Shown: positions 54,583 to 63,944 of the stretch, in pieces
Layout of the letters: every line of letters begins with the position of its first letter
Position numbering within the stretch: the stretch's first letter is position 1
Program-made: the position numbers and the translations under genes
Notes under the pieces: generated by a model
Seen by the model: the letters and a program-made list of their open reading frames with translations, nothing else
The model's database searches: none
Told to the model about the DNA's origin: nothing
NCBI GenBank assembly: GCA_964410665.1
Contig: CAYPIE010000001.1
Location: forward strand, 185,569-249,568
DNA: 64,000 bases
From: CAYPIE01 sp964410665
GTDB lineage: Bacteria; Planctomycetota; Planctomycetia; Gemmatales; Gemmataceae
Direction: 5' to 3'

Positions 54583-55815
54583 ATGGGATCCTTCCTGTTT
54601 GCGCTCCTGTTGAGCGGGAGCGTCCCCGCGACCACACCCGTTCGGACGGCCGAACAGACACGTTTACCGCAGATCGCCGACTGGATTGTTCGCGAATGGC
54701 AGGCGCGGGGTGCTACCTTAGGTCACTGCCAAGCCGATGCCGAAGGTCTTTGGCACTTCGAATCGGGTCCACGGCAACATCGCGATCAATTGCCTGCGTT
54801 TATCTTTCCCAAGGCGGTCCAGGTTCGCGATGCACAACTGCGGTTTTTACCTGCGCCAGGGATCTCGTTTGGCTTGTGTTTAGACCATGCCGAATTAACC
54901 GATGCCGGGTGTGCTCATCTCCAACAATTTGCCAACTTGGCGATCCTCTCGCTCGACAGCACCGGGCTAGGGGATCCAAGCTGCCAGCATCTCGGACGGC
55001 TGGCCCAGCTGCGTTCGCTGTCACTCGCGTTCACGGCAATTGGAAACGAAGGCTGTCGCGAGCTGGATGGCTTGAGGAAGCTGGAAGTGTTGAATATGTA
55101 TCGCACCAAGGTGAGCGATCAGGGCTGCATTCCCTTGAGTCGCCTGCGGCAATTACGCATCCTTTATTTAATTGGCACCTTTGTCGGGGATTCGGGTTGT
55201 CGTTGGCTGGGACAACTTCCCAATTTGCGTGCGCTGAATCTGGCCGGCACGCGGATGGGCGATCCAGGTTGCCTTCACTTGGCTCAACAACGTCGACTGA
55301 TCCGTTTGGATCTGGCCAACACCGATGTCACGGCCTTGGGGTGTGCACATCTGCTTGGCCTGGAGCATTTACGCGAGCTAGATCTCAGCTCGTCGAAGGT
55401 TGAGGAGGCCGGCTGCGCCAGCCTGAGTCGTCTGCAGAATCTGGAAATCTTGGATCTATCGCGACTCGATATTGGGGATGTGGGTTGCCGCTTCTTGAGC
55501 CAGGCAACGCAGCTACGTGAACTCCATCTAGCTGGCAGGGGGATTACGGATGCCGGCTGTGCTGAGTTGGCGCGACTCACGAGCCTGCGCAAGCTGGTCC
55601 TACTGCAAACGCGGGTAGGCAACACTGGCTGCAAGCACCTCGCTCGTCTACCCAACTTGGAAGTGTTCTGGGTAATGCGTTCGCGGATTAACGATGCGGC
55701 CATCGAGGATCTCCTTCGGATGCCCCGCCTGAAGGACTTATTCCTGTCTCGGTCGCAGCTCAGCCCACAAGGGTTCGCCCGGCTCGCCGAAGCAGTACCC
55801 CAGGTTCGGAATTGA
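54583..55815 (+). CDS. Exported cysteine-containing leucine-rich-repeat protein
   Basis: A short signal-like N-terminus (FLFALLLSGSVPATT) is followed, after a ~100-residue cap, by about 12 tandem 24-residue LRR units of the cysteine-containing (Cys at position 16) type, for example LRSLSLAFTAIGNEGCRELD. The repeats are uniform in length and will form one solenoid. Start ATG 54583 follows GGAGG; 410 residues. Likely a protein-binding surface protein; partner unknown. Confidence 0.85.
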   Translation: MGSFLFALLLSGSVPATTPVRTAEQTRLPQIADWIVREWQARGATLGHCQADAEGLWHFESGPRQHRDQLPAFIFPKAVQVRDAQLRFLPAPGISFGLCLDHAELTDAGCAHLQQFANLAILSLDSTGLGDPSCQHLGRLAQLRSLSLAFTAIGNEGCRELDGLRKLEVLNMYRTKVSDQGCIPLSRLRQLRILYLIGTFVGDSGCRWLGQLPNLRALNLAGTRMGDPGCLHLAQQRRLIRLDLANTDVTALGCAHLLGLEHLRELDLSSSKVEEAGCASLSRLQNLEILDLSRLDIGDVGCRFLSQATQLRELHLAGRGITDAGCAELARLTSLRKLVLLQTRVGNTGCKHLARLPNLEVFWVMRSRINDAAIEDLLRMPRLKDLFLSRSQLSPQGFARLAEAVPQVRN

Positions 55816-55989
55816 GACATCGAGCAATTTCGAATTATCGACGCTTGGCATCGGCTTCGACACGACTTCGAAATCCTGCGGTTCAGGCAGGCACGGTGCT
55901 CGGGCAAAGAGCACTTCGGAAGAAGACTGATCTAGGCATCCTTTACGACTTCAGAGGCGAGAGCGGCGGGATACAGTGGAGTAAGTATC

Positions 55990-57369
55990 ATGCATTTAGT
56001 ATGCGTTTTGCGGTGGATTGGCACACTCTGTTTGGCCTGGCTGCTCAGTGATGCGCACCCGCTTGGTGCCACAGAGCGGCCGAATGTGTTGATGATCGCG
56101 GTGGATGATCTCAATCACTGGGTCGGCCATTTCGGCCGCAATCCGCAAGCCAAGACCCCCAATCTCGATCGTTTGGCGTCCCGCGGCGTCACCTTTACCC
56201 GAGCCTATTGTGCAGTGCCTGCCTGTAATCCGTCTCGGGCAGCGCTTCTCAGTGGAATGCGCCCCTGGCAAACCGCCTGCTACAAGAATCGCGATTTTTG
56301 GAAGCAGCATATTCCCGTGGGACGGGGCCTTACTGTTCCATTTCTGAAGGCGGGTTATCGCGTCTCCGGCGCTGGCAAGATTTACCATTCAGATTCGTTC
56401 TACCCGTCGGAATGGACCGAATATATGCCCAAACAAGGCTTCACGGCACATGGCCGAGGCGTCGCCAAAATGGAAGGCTTCCATGAGCCACTGGCTCATG
56501 ATCTCAAAGACGAGGACTTGGGGGATTGGCAGAGCGTCGATTGGTGCATCGAACGCCTACAACAGCCTACGGACAAACCTTGGTTTATCGCTTGTGGCTT
56601 GCACAAGCCTCACCTCCCCTTTGCGGTACCGCGGAAATATTACGCACAATTCCCTTTAGAGGGTATCCAATTACCGCCCCACATCCAGGGAGACCTAGAC
56701 GATATCCCGGCCGCTGGGATCAAGATGGCCAAACCCAAGGGGGACCATCAGCGGTTTCTGAAGTCAAACCGCTGGAAGGCGGCGATCCAGAGCTATCTCG
56801 CCACCATTGCCTACACCGATATGAATATCGGCCGATTACTGCAGGCCCTCGAGCGTAGCCCGCATCGCGACCACACCATCATTGTACTGTGGGGAGATCA
56901 CGGCTGGCACTTTGGCGAGAAGGAACACTGGCGGAAGTTTGCCCTTTGGGAGGAAGCGACGCGAGTCCCCTTGATTTGGGTGGTTCCCGGTCTGACCCCA
57001 AAGGGTCGGGTGTGTGAACGAACTGTCGATCTTATGTGTGTTTATCCGACATTGTGTGAGCTGGTTGGCCTTGCGATCCCCGAGCATGTTACCAGTCCGA
57101 GCATCCGGCCATTGCTCAAAGACCCCAATGCCGCATGGGATCGACCGGCCGTAACCACGCATGGCTTTCGGAATCATGCGGTGCGGAGTACTGATTGGCG
57201 CTACATCCGGTATGCCGATGGCTCCGAGGAGCTGTATCAGCATCAAACCGATCCCTACGAGTGGAAGAACCTCGCCGGCGATCCAAAGTATCAGGAGGTG
57301 ATCGCCCAGCTAGCTCAGTGGTTACCCACCAAGCAACGTGAACCCCGGCAAAGCAAGTTGAAGCGGTAA
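55990..57369 (+). CDS. Sulfatase, iduronate-2-sulfatase-like
   Basis: A full-length sulfatase with the formylglycine motif CNPSRAALLSG (Cys precursor), an N-terminal metal site in VLMIAVDDLNHW, the CGLHKPHLPF segment, and WGDHGWHFGEKEHWRK. The N-terminus (residues 1-29, ending GATE) looks like a signal. The HKPHLPF and WHFGEKEHWRK patterns are those of iduronate-2-sulfatase-type enzymes; the true substrate is unknown. An anaerobic or formylglycine-generating maturase would be needed and is not in the window. It converges on recD2 with an eight-base gap. Confidence 0.9.
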   Translation: MHLVCVLRWIGTLCLAWLLSDAHPLGATERPNVLMIAVDDLNHWVGHFGRNPQAKTPNLDRLASRGVTFTRAYCAVPACNPSRAALLSGMRPWQTACYKNRDFWKQHIPVGRGLTVPFLKAGYRVSGAGKIYHSDSFYPSEWTEYMPKQGFTAHGRGVAKMEGFHEPLAHDLKDEDLGDWQSVDWCIERLQQPTDKPWFIACGLHKPHLPFAVPRKYYAQFPLEGIQLPPHIQGDLDDIPAAGIKMAKPKGDHQRFLKSNRWKAAIQSYLATIAYTDMNIGRLLQALERSPHRDHTIIVLWGDHGWHFGEKEHWRKFALWEEATRVPLIWVVPGLTPKGRVCERTVDLMCVYPTLCELVGLAIPEHVTSPSIRPLLKDPNAAWDRPAVTTHGFRNHAVRSTDWRYIRYADGSEELYQHQTDPYEWKNLAGDPKYQEVIAQLAQWLPTKQREPRQSKLKR

Positions 57370-57377
57370 ACGCAGAA

Positions 57378-59633
57378 TTACGCTTCGTTCTCGTGCAACC
57401 AGCGGAGCTCCGGGGGGATGGCTTCAAGAACCTCCTTGGAGAGCTCGCTCTGATGCAAACGCCATTGTAATAGCGAGAAACGTCGGGCCGTATCTTGCTG
57501 ACGGACGGCTAAGGCCAGTGCCTTGCGGCTGCCTACCAGAACAACGAGACGCTTACCCCGGGTCATGGCTGTATAAAGGAGATTGCGTTGTAGCATCATA
57601 TAATGTTGGGTGTGTAATGGAATGATCACCGCGGGATACTCTGAGCCTTGGGACTTATGCACGCTGGTGGCATAGGCCAGGGTGAGTTCATCGAGTTCGC
57701 CAAACTCGTACGGTACCAGCCGCCCGTCGTAGTTGACTTCGAGAAGTTGCTCCTCCGGGTCGATCGTAGCCACCCGGCCAATATCGCCATTAAAAACCTC
57801 GCGTTGATAGTTATTGATTTTTTGCAATACCTTATCGCCAACCCGGAAGCTCACACCCTGTCGCAAGATCTCCCGAGTCTGCCCCGCGGGATTGAGCACC
57901 CCTTGTAGGACATGATTCAAATTTGCTACACCCAACTCAGTCTTGTATCGCGGCGACAAGATCTGAATATCCCGGATGGGGTCGAGACCGAAGCGTGCGG
58001 GGATGCGTTCACGGATCATCTGGACGATTTTGTTCAGGATGTTCGCCGGAGTACTGGCCTCAACAAAATAAAAGTCTCCAGTACGACCAGCCGGTGCGGA
58101 CAAAGGTTCCTGACCGGCATTCACGGCATGGGCCGCGCGCACGATCCAGCTCTCTTGGGCTTGACGAAAGATCTGCGTCAGACGAACCACTCGAATGGTC
58201 TTCGAAGCAATCAAGTCGCGTAAGACATTGCCTGGTCCGACACTGGGTAACTGATCGACATCGCCAACCAAGACCATACAGGCCCAGCGGGGGATGGCCC
58301 GGAGCAGTTGATTCATCAACATCATGTCGACCATCGAAGCCTCATCAATGACCAGCAAGTCCAGATCCAGGGGGGATTCGGCATTTCGCTTGAAGGTACC
58401 GATACCCGGGTCAAACTCGAGCAGTCGATGAATAGTGCGTGCCTCGCGGCCAGTCGATTCCTGCAATCGTTTGGCCGCACGTCCAGTGGGGGCACACAGG
58501 CCGATCCGCTGTCGACGCGCGGCAAAGATGTCAATGATGCCGCGGACAATCGTCGTTTTGCCGACGCCGGGTCCTCCAGAAATAATCAGGCGTTTTTCGG
58601 TCAGAGCGGCAAGGATGGCTTCACGCTGGCATTGGGCCAACTCCAGCCCCATCTTCCCCTCGACCCAACCGACCGCGGCTTGGTGATCCGATTCTGGTAA
58701 GGGATGCTCGCCGTGTTGTAACTGCTGCACGGCGCGGGCGACACCCAGTTCGGCTAGAAAAAGTGGTCGGAGATAAAGCCAGGGCTCAGCGTTGATCTCC
58801 GTTGCTTCGGGAGGGGGCTGATCGCGGATCAATTCCCCCTCCCGACGTCCATCTTCGATTGCTTGTTCGATCACCTCTGCTTCCAACCCAGCCATATGCG
58901 GATGTTCGGCAATCCTTTGGACGAGTGTGGCGATCGGGAAGCCAACATGTCCTTCCTTGGCCAGTTCTTGCAGGATGAAGCGGATGGCTGCGCGGGCGCG
59001 GAGCAGAGAATTGCCGGGGATGCCAATCGAGTTGGCCAGTTCATCGGCGGTTTTAAACCCGACACCCCAGATATCGCTGGTTAAGCGATAGGGATTGGCC
59101 CGGACTTGCTCCACAGCATCCTCGCCGTAGGTTTTATAGATGCGAATGGCTTTGGCGGTTCCCAGTCCGTGCGATTGCAGAAAGACGATGATTTGCCGGA
59201 CGGTTTTCTGCTCTTGCCAGCTTTGGCGGATCTTTTGGAGACGCTGTGGGCCAATCCCCTTGATCTCGGCCAGGAAGGTAGGCGATTGATCGATGACTTC
59301 GAGGGTGCGCTCGCCGAAGACCTCGACAATCTTCTTCGCATAATGCGGACCGATGCCTTTGATGAGACCCGAGCCCAGATACTTCTTGATTCCTTCAAGC
59401 GAATGCGGCGGCGTGGTGATTAAGCGGTCGGCGCGGAACTGAAGGCCATGCTGGGGATCGTGGACCCAATCGCCCTCTGCCTCGATATATTCACCGGCCA
59501 CGACTGCTGAGAGTGTTCCGACGACGGTGATCAAGTCACGTTGACCCGATACGCGGATCCGTAGGACGGCGTAACCGTTGTCCTCGTTGTGAAAGGTGAT
59601 GCGCTCGATGGTACCGGTGATGGTCCTAGGCAT
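57378..59633 (-). CDS. ATP-dependent RecD2-type DNA helicase
   Basis: An SF1B 5'-3' helicase of the RecD2 (RecBC-free) class: an N-terminal OB-like and helix-hairpin-helix region (about 1-330), Walker A GGPGVGKTTI, CAPTGRAAKRL, Walker B LVIDEASMVD, GDVDQLPSVG, RLTQIFRQA and C-terminal HKSQGSEYP. At 751 residues it is full length. RecD2 acts in replication-fork and recombination repair. Start ATG 59633. Confidence 0.94.
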   Translation of the reverse strand: MPRTITGTIERITFHNEDNGYAVLRIRVSGQRDLITVVGTLSAVVAGEYIEAEGDWVHDPQHGLQFRADRLITTPPHSLEGIKKYLGSGLIKGIGPHYAKKIVEVFGERTLEVIDQSPTFLAEIKGIGPQRLQKIRQSWQEQKTVRQIIVFLQSHGLGTAKAIRIYKTYGEDAVEQVRANPYRLTSDIWGVGFKTADELANSIGIPGNSLLRARAAIRFILQELAKEGHVGFPIATLVQRIAEHPHMAGLEAEVIEQAIEDGRREGELIRDQPPPEATEINAEPWLYLRPLFLAELGVARAVQQLQHGEHPLPESDHQAAVGWVEGKMGLELAQCQREAILAALTEKRLIISGGPGVGKTTIVRGIIDIFAARRQRIGLCAPTGRAAKRLQESTGREARTIHRLLEFDPGIGTFKRNAESPLDLDLLVIDEASMVDMMLMNQLLRAIPRWACMVLVGDVDQLPSVGPGNVLRDLIASKTIRVVRLTQIFRQAQESWIVRAAHAVNAGQEPLSAPAGRTGDFYFVEASTPANILNKIVQMIRERIPARFGLDPIRDIQILSPRYKTELGVANLNHVLQGVLNPAGQTREILRQGVSFRVGDKVLQKINNYQREVFNGDIGRVATIDPEEQLLEVNYDGRLVPYEFGELDELTLAYATSVHKSQGSEYPAVIIPLHTQHYMMLQRNLLYTAMTRGKRLVVLVGSRKALALAVRQQDTARRFSLLQWRLHQSELSKEVLEAIPPELRWLHENEA

Positions 59634-59726
59634 AGGCTAGTGAAGGTTCAGATTGAATGCTTTTCTGAACTATACCAGCCAACTCGGCTCGACGGGAGCC
59701 TGGTTGCGTGGCGGGACTTGCCTGGC

Positions 59727-61064
59727 TCAATTGCCCATGAGATAGGAGCGCAACTGGACAAAGATGGCGGTACACCGGCGGCACCAATCACCATCTTGCC
59801 GTAGCGACAAGGGATTAGGGCGGAACAAAACCTGAATCATCAGGTGGTTTTGTCGCCCTGGATCGATCTGAATCATTCGTAGGTCGACATCAATGATTCC
59901 GGAGCGACGGCCGCTCCACAGCCAAGACAACGGCAAGCTGGCGGGCGATTTACCTTTGCCACGACCACCGAGGCGAACTTTGATCAAGCCAGGAATGGAT
60001 TCGACCACTTCGCCGCCGGAGTCGTAAACAAAGCCACGGAGTTTTACCAGAGCGATTTTTTCGGGCATCCAGGCTTCCATCTGGAAACTCAGGGCCGTGG
60101 GATCATCGATGAACCCGTCGAGAGGTTCGGAGGCTTCATCGTGCCAGCTTTCTGGTCCGAGGCCCTCGCGCTGTGCGTAGCGAGGCGCATCCGCCATGGC
60201 CAAGACTTCTTGATGGGCCAAAGCCGTCTCGAAGCGTTCGGCAAGATCACGTGCGGACTGCGGCCGGTGCCGAGGCTCTTTGGCCAAACAATCAAAGACA
60301 ATATCCTCGATTGGGGGAGGCACCGTGGAATCGAGGTTGAGCTCGGCAAAGGTAGGAGGCATCTCCGTGGCATGGGCCAACATCATGTCCATGCTCGAGG
60401 GGCCGGGAAAGGGGAGCCGTCCAGTGAGGAGCTCATAGATGATGATGCCTACCGAGTAGATATCGCCGCGATGATCCATCTCCTCACCGCGAACCTGCTC
60501 GGGACAGATATATCCAGGTGTGCCCACCGCGAATTCAACATTGGTGTCGGTGACTTTTTTCAGGGAATCCGACTCTACCAACTTCGCGAGACCGAAGTCC
60601 ATGACCTTGATGGTCTCTCGCGGAGTATCTGGGGAGACGATCATCAGATTCGAAGGTTTGAGGTCGCGATGGACAATGCCAAGGTCATGCGCGGCTTGCA
60701 ACACTTCGCAGAGCTGCCCAATGATGCGGCCCACACGTGCTGGGGATAACCGGCCATTTCGCTCGAGGAGCTTGTCCAACCCGATCCCCTTGACGTATTC
60801 CATGACGATACACGGACCGAGGGGATCGTTGAGCGAGGCATCGATCAGGGTGACGGCATATGGGTGCTGCAATCGCGCCATCAGGAGCGTTTCACGTTGA
60901 AAGCGGTCGCGAAATTTTTCGTCTTCAGCAATATGTTCGTGCATCACCTTGACGACAACCTGACGAGCAAGGTCCAGCTGGCGGGCCAAGAAGACCCGAC
61001 CCATGCCGCCCTCACCGAGTAGGCGTACTGCTTCATAGCGGTCTAAAAAGATGCGACCGATCAT
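59727..61064 (-). CDS. Ser/Thr protein kinase with C-terminal unique domain
   Basis: A complete kinase domain (1-265): GEGGMGRVF, VVKVM, HRDLKPSNLM, DFGLAKL, GTPGYICPEQ. There is no obvious membrane helix, so it may be cytoplasmic. After the kinase, residues ~300-445 form a separate soluble domain with basic and beta-like segments (IKVRLGGRGKGKSPASLPLSW, RNPLSL-type). I do not recognise this second domain. Start ATG 61064. Product 445 residues. Confidence 0.9.
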   Translation of the reverse strand: MIGRIFLDRYEAVRLLGEGGMGRVFLARQLDLARQVVVKVMHEHIAEDEKFRDRFQRETLLMARLQHPYAVTLIDASLNDPLGPCIVMEYVKGIGLDKLLERNGRLSPARVGRIIGQLCEVLQAAHDLGIVHRDLKPSNLMIVSPDTPRETIKVMDFGLAKLVESDSLKKVTDTNVEFAVGTPGYICPEQVRGEEMDHRGDIYSVGIIIYELLTGRLPFPGPSSMDMMLAHATEMPPTFAELNLDSTVPPPIEDIVFDCLAKEPRHRPQSARDLAERFETALAHQEVLAMADAPRYAQREGLGPESWHDEASEPLDGFIDDPTALSFQMEAWMPEKIALVKLRGFVYDSGGEVVESIPGLIKVRLGGRGKGKSPASLPLSWLWSGRRSGIIDVDLRMIQIDPGRQNHLMIQVLFRPNPLSLRQDGDWCRRCTAIFVQLRSYLMGN

Positions 61065-61259
61065 TAGTGGTTCTCAAATCGAAGCCACGGTCAAAGCTCC
61101 ACATGGATGTACTGTAGCCCGCAATTCGCAACTGTGCCAACTGAAGAAGGGGGTTGAGCTCGAATCGGGTAGGTCCGAAGTGGAAGAGATTCGCGCTCTA
61201 TGGTTGCGAAGCAATCCCGCTTCTAGAGTGGTTTGTTTCTGTCCTCCCGAGATGCGTCG

Positions 61260-62504
61260 ATGGAAGTTGACTCAACCTTGACGGTGAATTCCCGGCTGCG
61301 TCTGGCATCCACTTGGCTGGCGTTGGTCGTGTTCCTGGTGGTGGTGGTGGGTACCCGGGTCTTGTGGGGCATGCTGAACTATCCCGATGCGTATCCAATC
61401 TGGGATTTCGTCGAGTATTGGGCCGCCGGCTGCCTCAACCTGGATGGACTCAATCCTTATGATCCGGACTTGGTACTGCAACGTGAGCAGGCGGAAGACC
61501 CCGGAATCACCCAGGCCGTGATGATGTGGAATCCGCCGTGGACGCTTACCTATGTCATGCCATATAGCCTTCTGCCGAGACGTCCTGCCCAGTTGATTTG
61601 GTTCTTTGTGCATGTTGGTGTGGTTGCAGCGAGTGTAAGCTGGCTGTGGCGGGTGGTCGGGGGCGAGACCCGGTATTGGTGGGTACCACTAGTAATTAGC
61701 CTGAGTTTTGTACCAACTTTCATTGTTTTGCTGATTGGTCAAATCAGTGTTCTTTTACTCCTGGGCGGGGTGGGGTTGATCGCTTGTTTAAAGGACGAGC
61801 GACCCTTTCTGGCTGGGGTGATGACCATCTTTCTGGCGATTAAGCCGCACTTATTCCTGTTGGTTTGGCTTTGTCTTGGGGTGTGGATTGTGGCTCAACG
61901 CCAATGGCGGGTCCTGTGGGGGGGAATCACCGTTGGGGTCGTAACCACCTTGATTCCAATGATCTGGAATCCCTTGGTGCTCCAACAATATTATGAGGAA
62001 TTGGTCCAACGCCCGCCGTCGCAGTGGATGACCCCCACGTTGGGAACGCTACTAAGACTGATCTTCGGCTGGGACTATTTTCGACTACAGTTTGTTGCGC
62101 TCGGTTTGGGTCTGGTTTGGCTCGGCTGGTATGGCGATCGTTGGCGGAGGAGTGGGAGACCTTGGGATTGGACGGAGCAATTACCCCGGTTGATGCTGAT
62201 GTCACTCCTGGTTGCTCCTTATGGTGTCTGGTTGATGGACCTCGTTGTTTTGCTTTTACCAGTGGTGATGTTATCGGCGCGTCTGATGCAGCAGGAGAAT
62301 CGAGCGGTTCTCAGTTGGGCGATGATCGTTTATGGGCTGATCAATCTGGCTGCACTCACCAGCTTTGCCTTCGAGCTTGATTTACATTGGTATTTCTGGA
62401 TGGTGCCTAGCCTGTTCATCGCCTATGTCACATTGGAATGGTCCATGGAGTCTATTCCACCGATCAAGCGACGGGATGTTCCGCCCGTGCTGGTGTCCGC
62501 CTAA
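61260..62504 (+). CDS. GT87/DUF2029-like multi-pass membrane protein (tandem copy 1)
   Basis: About ten hydrophobic helices with FVEYWAAGCLNLDGLNPYDPDL after the first helix and MMWNPPWTLTYVMPYSLLP next to the second: features of the glycosyltransferase-87/DUF2029 family, which includes lipid-linked-sugar (PI mannoside-type) mannosyltransferases. An acidic Asp in YDPD and the DYFRLQFV and QRPPSQWMTPTLG segments are shared with copy 2. ATG 61260 gives 414 residues. It may add a sugar to an envelope lipid; substrate unknown. Confidence 0.78.
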   Translation: MEVDSTLTVNSRLRLASTWLALVVFLVVVVGTRVLWGMLNYPDAYPIWDFVEYWAAGCLNLDGLNPYDPDLVLQREQAEDPGITQAVMMWNPPWTLTYVMPYSLLPRRPAQLIWFFVHVGVVAASVSWLWRVVGGETRYWWVPLVISLSFVPTFIVLLIGQISVLLLLGGVGLIACLKDERPFLAGVMTIFLAIKPHLFLLVWLCLGVWIVAQRQWRVLWGGITVGVVTTLIPMIWNPLVLQQYYEELVQRPPSQWMTPTLGTLLRLIFGWDYFRLQFVALGLGLVWLGWYGDRWRRSGRPWDWTEQLPRLMLMSLLVAPYGVWLMDLVVLLLPVVMLSARLMQQENRAVLSWAMIVYGLINLAALTSFAFELDLHWYFWMVPSLFIAYVTLEWSMESIPPIKRRDVPPVLVSA

Positions 62505-62615
62505 GTGTGTTCGGGGTTCGCCGTGGATCGGGCCACCCCCAAGTTTGGATCGAGCTGGGAGCGAAGGTATGGAAGCGGGATTGTGTGGTGCAAGCGGATG
62601 GTTTCCCCACGCACA

Positions 62616-63944
62616 ATGTTCGATACGACAATGGGGGCTAGCGTGGATCGACAGTCTCGTTCGCAGCTTCGGATGCTATTCAGCTGGGTATGCCTGGTGG
62701 GGCTGTTGTTACTGGTGGGGCTTCAGGTGTTTCGCCTGGTTGAGGATCGTGATCTGTTTCCCCCGCGGGACTTCATCGAATACTGGGCGGCGGGTCGTCT
62801 GACCCTTGCGGGAGAGAATCCGTATGATGCCGGGTTGATGTTGGCGATGGAGCGGACGGCGCAGCCGGAGCAAGGCGAAGCGATCATGATGTGGAATCCG
62901 CCGTGGACGCTGACATATGTGCTTCCTTATAGCTTGTTGGAATGGCGTGTAGGTCAGTTGGTATGGTTGTTCGTGCAGCTGGGGATGGTGTTAGGGAGTG
63001 TAAGCTGGCTTTGGATGGTGGCGGGGGGCAATCGTCGTCAATGGTGGGTAGGGTTGCTGTTGGCGGGTAGCTTTGCGCCGACCTACATCGTGCTGCTTTA
63101 TGGACAGATCAGTGTGTTGTTGCTGTTGGGTGCGGTGGGTTTTCTAGCGTGTCTGAAGGATGAACGTCCTTATTGTGCGGGTGTGATGACGATCTTTATG
63201 GCGGTGAAGCCGCACTTGTTTGTGTTGTTCTGGTTGAGTCTGGGTTATTGGATCGTGGCCAAGGGTAAGTGGCGTGTGCTTTGGGGCGGAGTAAGTATCG
63301 GCTTGGTGACAACATTGGTGCCGATGCTTTGGAATCCGTCGGTGGTGATGCAGTATGTGGAAGAGCTCGTTCATCGCCCGCCGTCGCAATGGAAGACGCC
63401 GACGTTGGGTTCGCTACTGCGGATGATGTTCGGGGTAGAATATTTTCGACTTCAATTTGTGGGTTTGTTTTTGGGTTTGTTATGGCTGGTTTGGTATGGA
63501 AATCGGATGCGGCAGCATGGCGGGGAATGGGACTGGAATGTCCAATTGCCGCGTTTGATGCTGGTGTCATACTTGTTGGCACCGTATGGAGTCTGGCCGT
63601 TTGACCTCGTCGCATTGCTATGCCCAGTCGTTATGCTCGCGACACGTTTACTTCATGAAGGCAATCGATTGCGGATGCGTTGGGCCGTATGCGCTTATGT
63701 CGTGATCAACTTGGTAGCGTTTGCCATCAATCTTATAGAGGTAAGCGCATTTTGGTATGTTTGGATGGCTCCATCCTTGCTCATCCTGTACTTCTTGCTT
63801 GAGTCCTCACTTGACTCAAAACGCGCTCTCCAAGAAAACAAACGTCCGCCAGTTCTAGTGGGTCACCTCAATCGAGATGACGACCCGGTGTCGCACGAGA
63901 GCGGGGCATCCGTGAGCGTCACACCGGGGGCGGGGAAGTGTTGA
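62616..63944 (+). CDS. GT87/DUF2029-like multi-pass membrane protein (tandem copy 2)
   Basis: Clearly paralogous to the gene before it: matching FIEYWAAGRLTLAGENPYDAGL, MMWNPPWTLTYVLPYSLL and RPPSQWKTPTLGSLLRM segments and the same helix layout. Its coding bias differs, with more TTG/GTG and T/G-rich codons than copy 1. The start is uncertain (ATG 62616, ATG 62631 or GTG 62643 in frame); the frame is open from 62505. The C-terminal tail is more polar. It may have diverged to a different acceptor. Confidence 0.72.
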   Translation: MFDTTMGASVDRQSRSQLRMLFSWVCLVGLLLLVGLQVFRLVEDRDLFPPRDFIEYWAAGRLTLAGENPYDAGLMLAMERTAQPEQGEAIMMWNPPWTLTYVLPYSLLEWRVGQLVWLFVQLGMVLGSVSWLWMVAGGNRRQWWVGLLLAGSFAPTYIVLLYGQISVLLLLGAVGFLACLKDERPYCAGVMTIFMAVKPHLFVLFWLSLGYWIVAKGKWRVLWGGVSIGLVTTLVPMLWNPSVVMQYVEELVHRPPSQWKTPTLGSLLRMMFGVEYFRLQFVGLFLGLLWLVWYGNRMRQHGGEWDWNVQLPRLMLVSYLLAPYGVWPFDLVALLCPVVMLATRLLHEGNRLRMRWAVCAYVVINLVAFAINLIEVSAFWYVWMAPSLLILYFLLESSLDSKRALQENKRPPVLVGHLNRDDDPVSHESGASVSVTPGAGKC

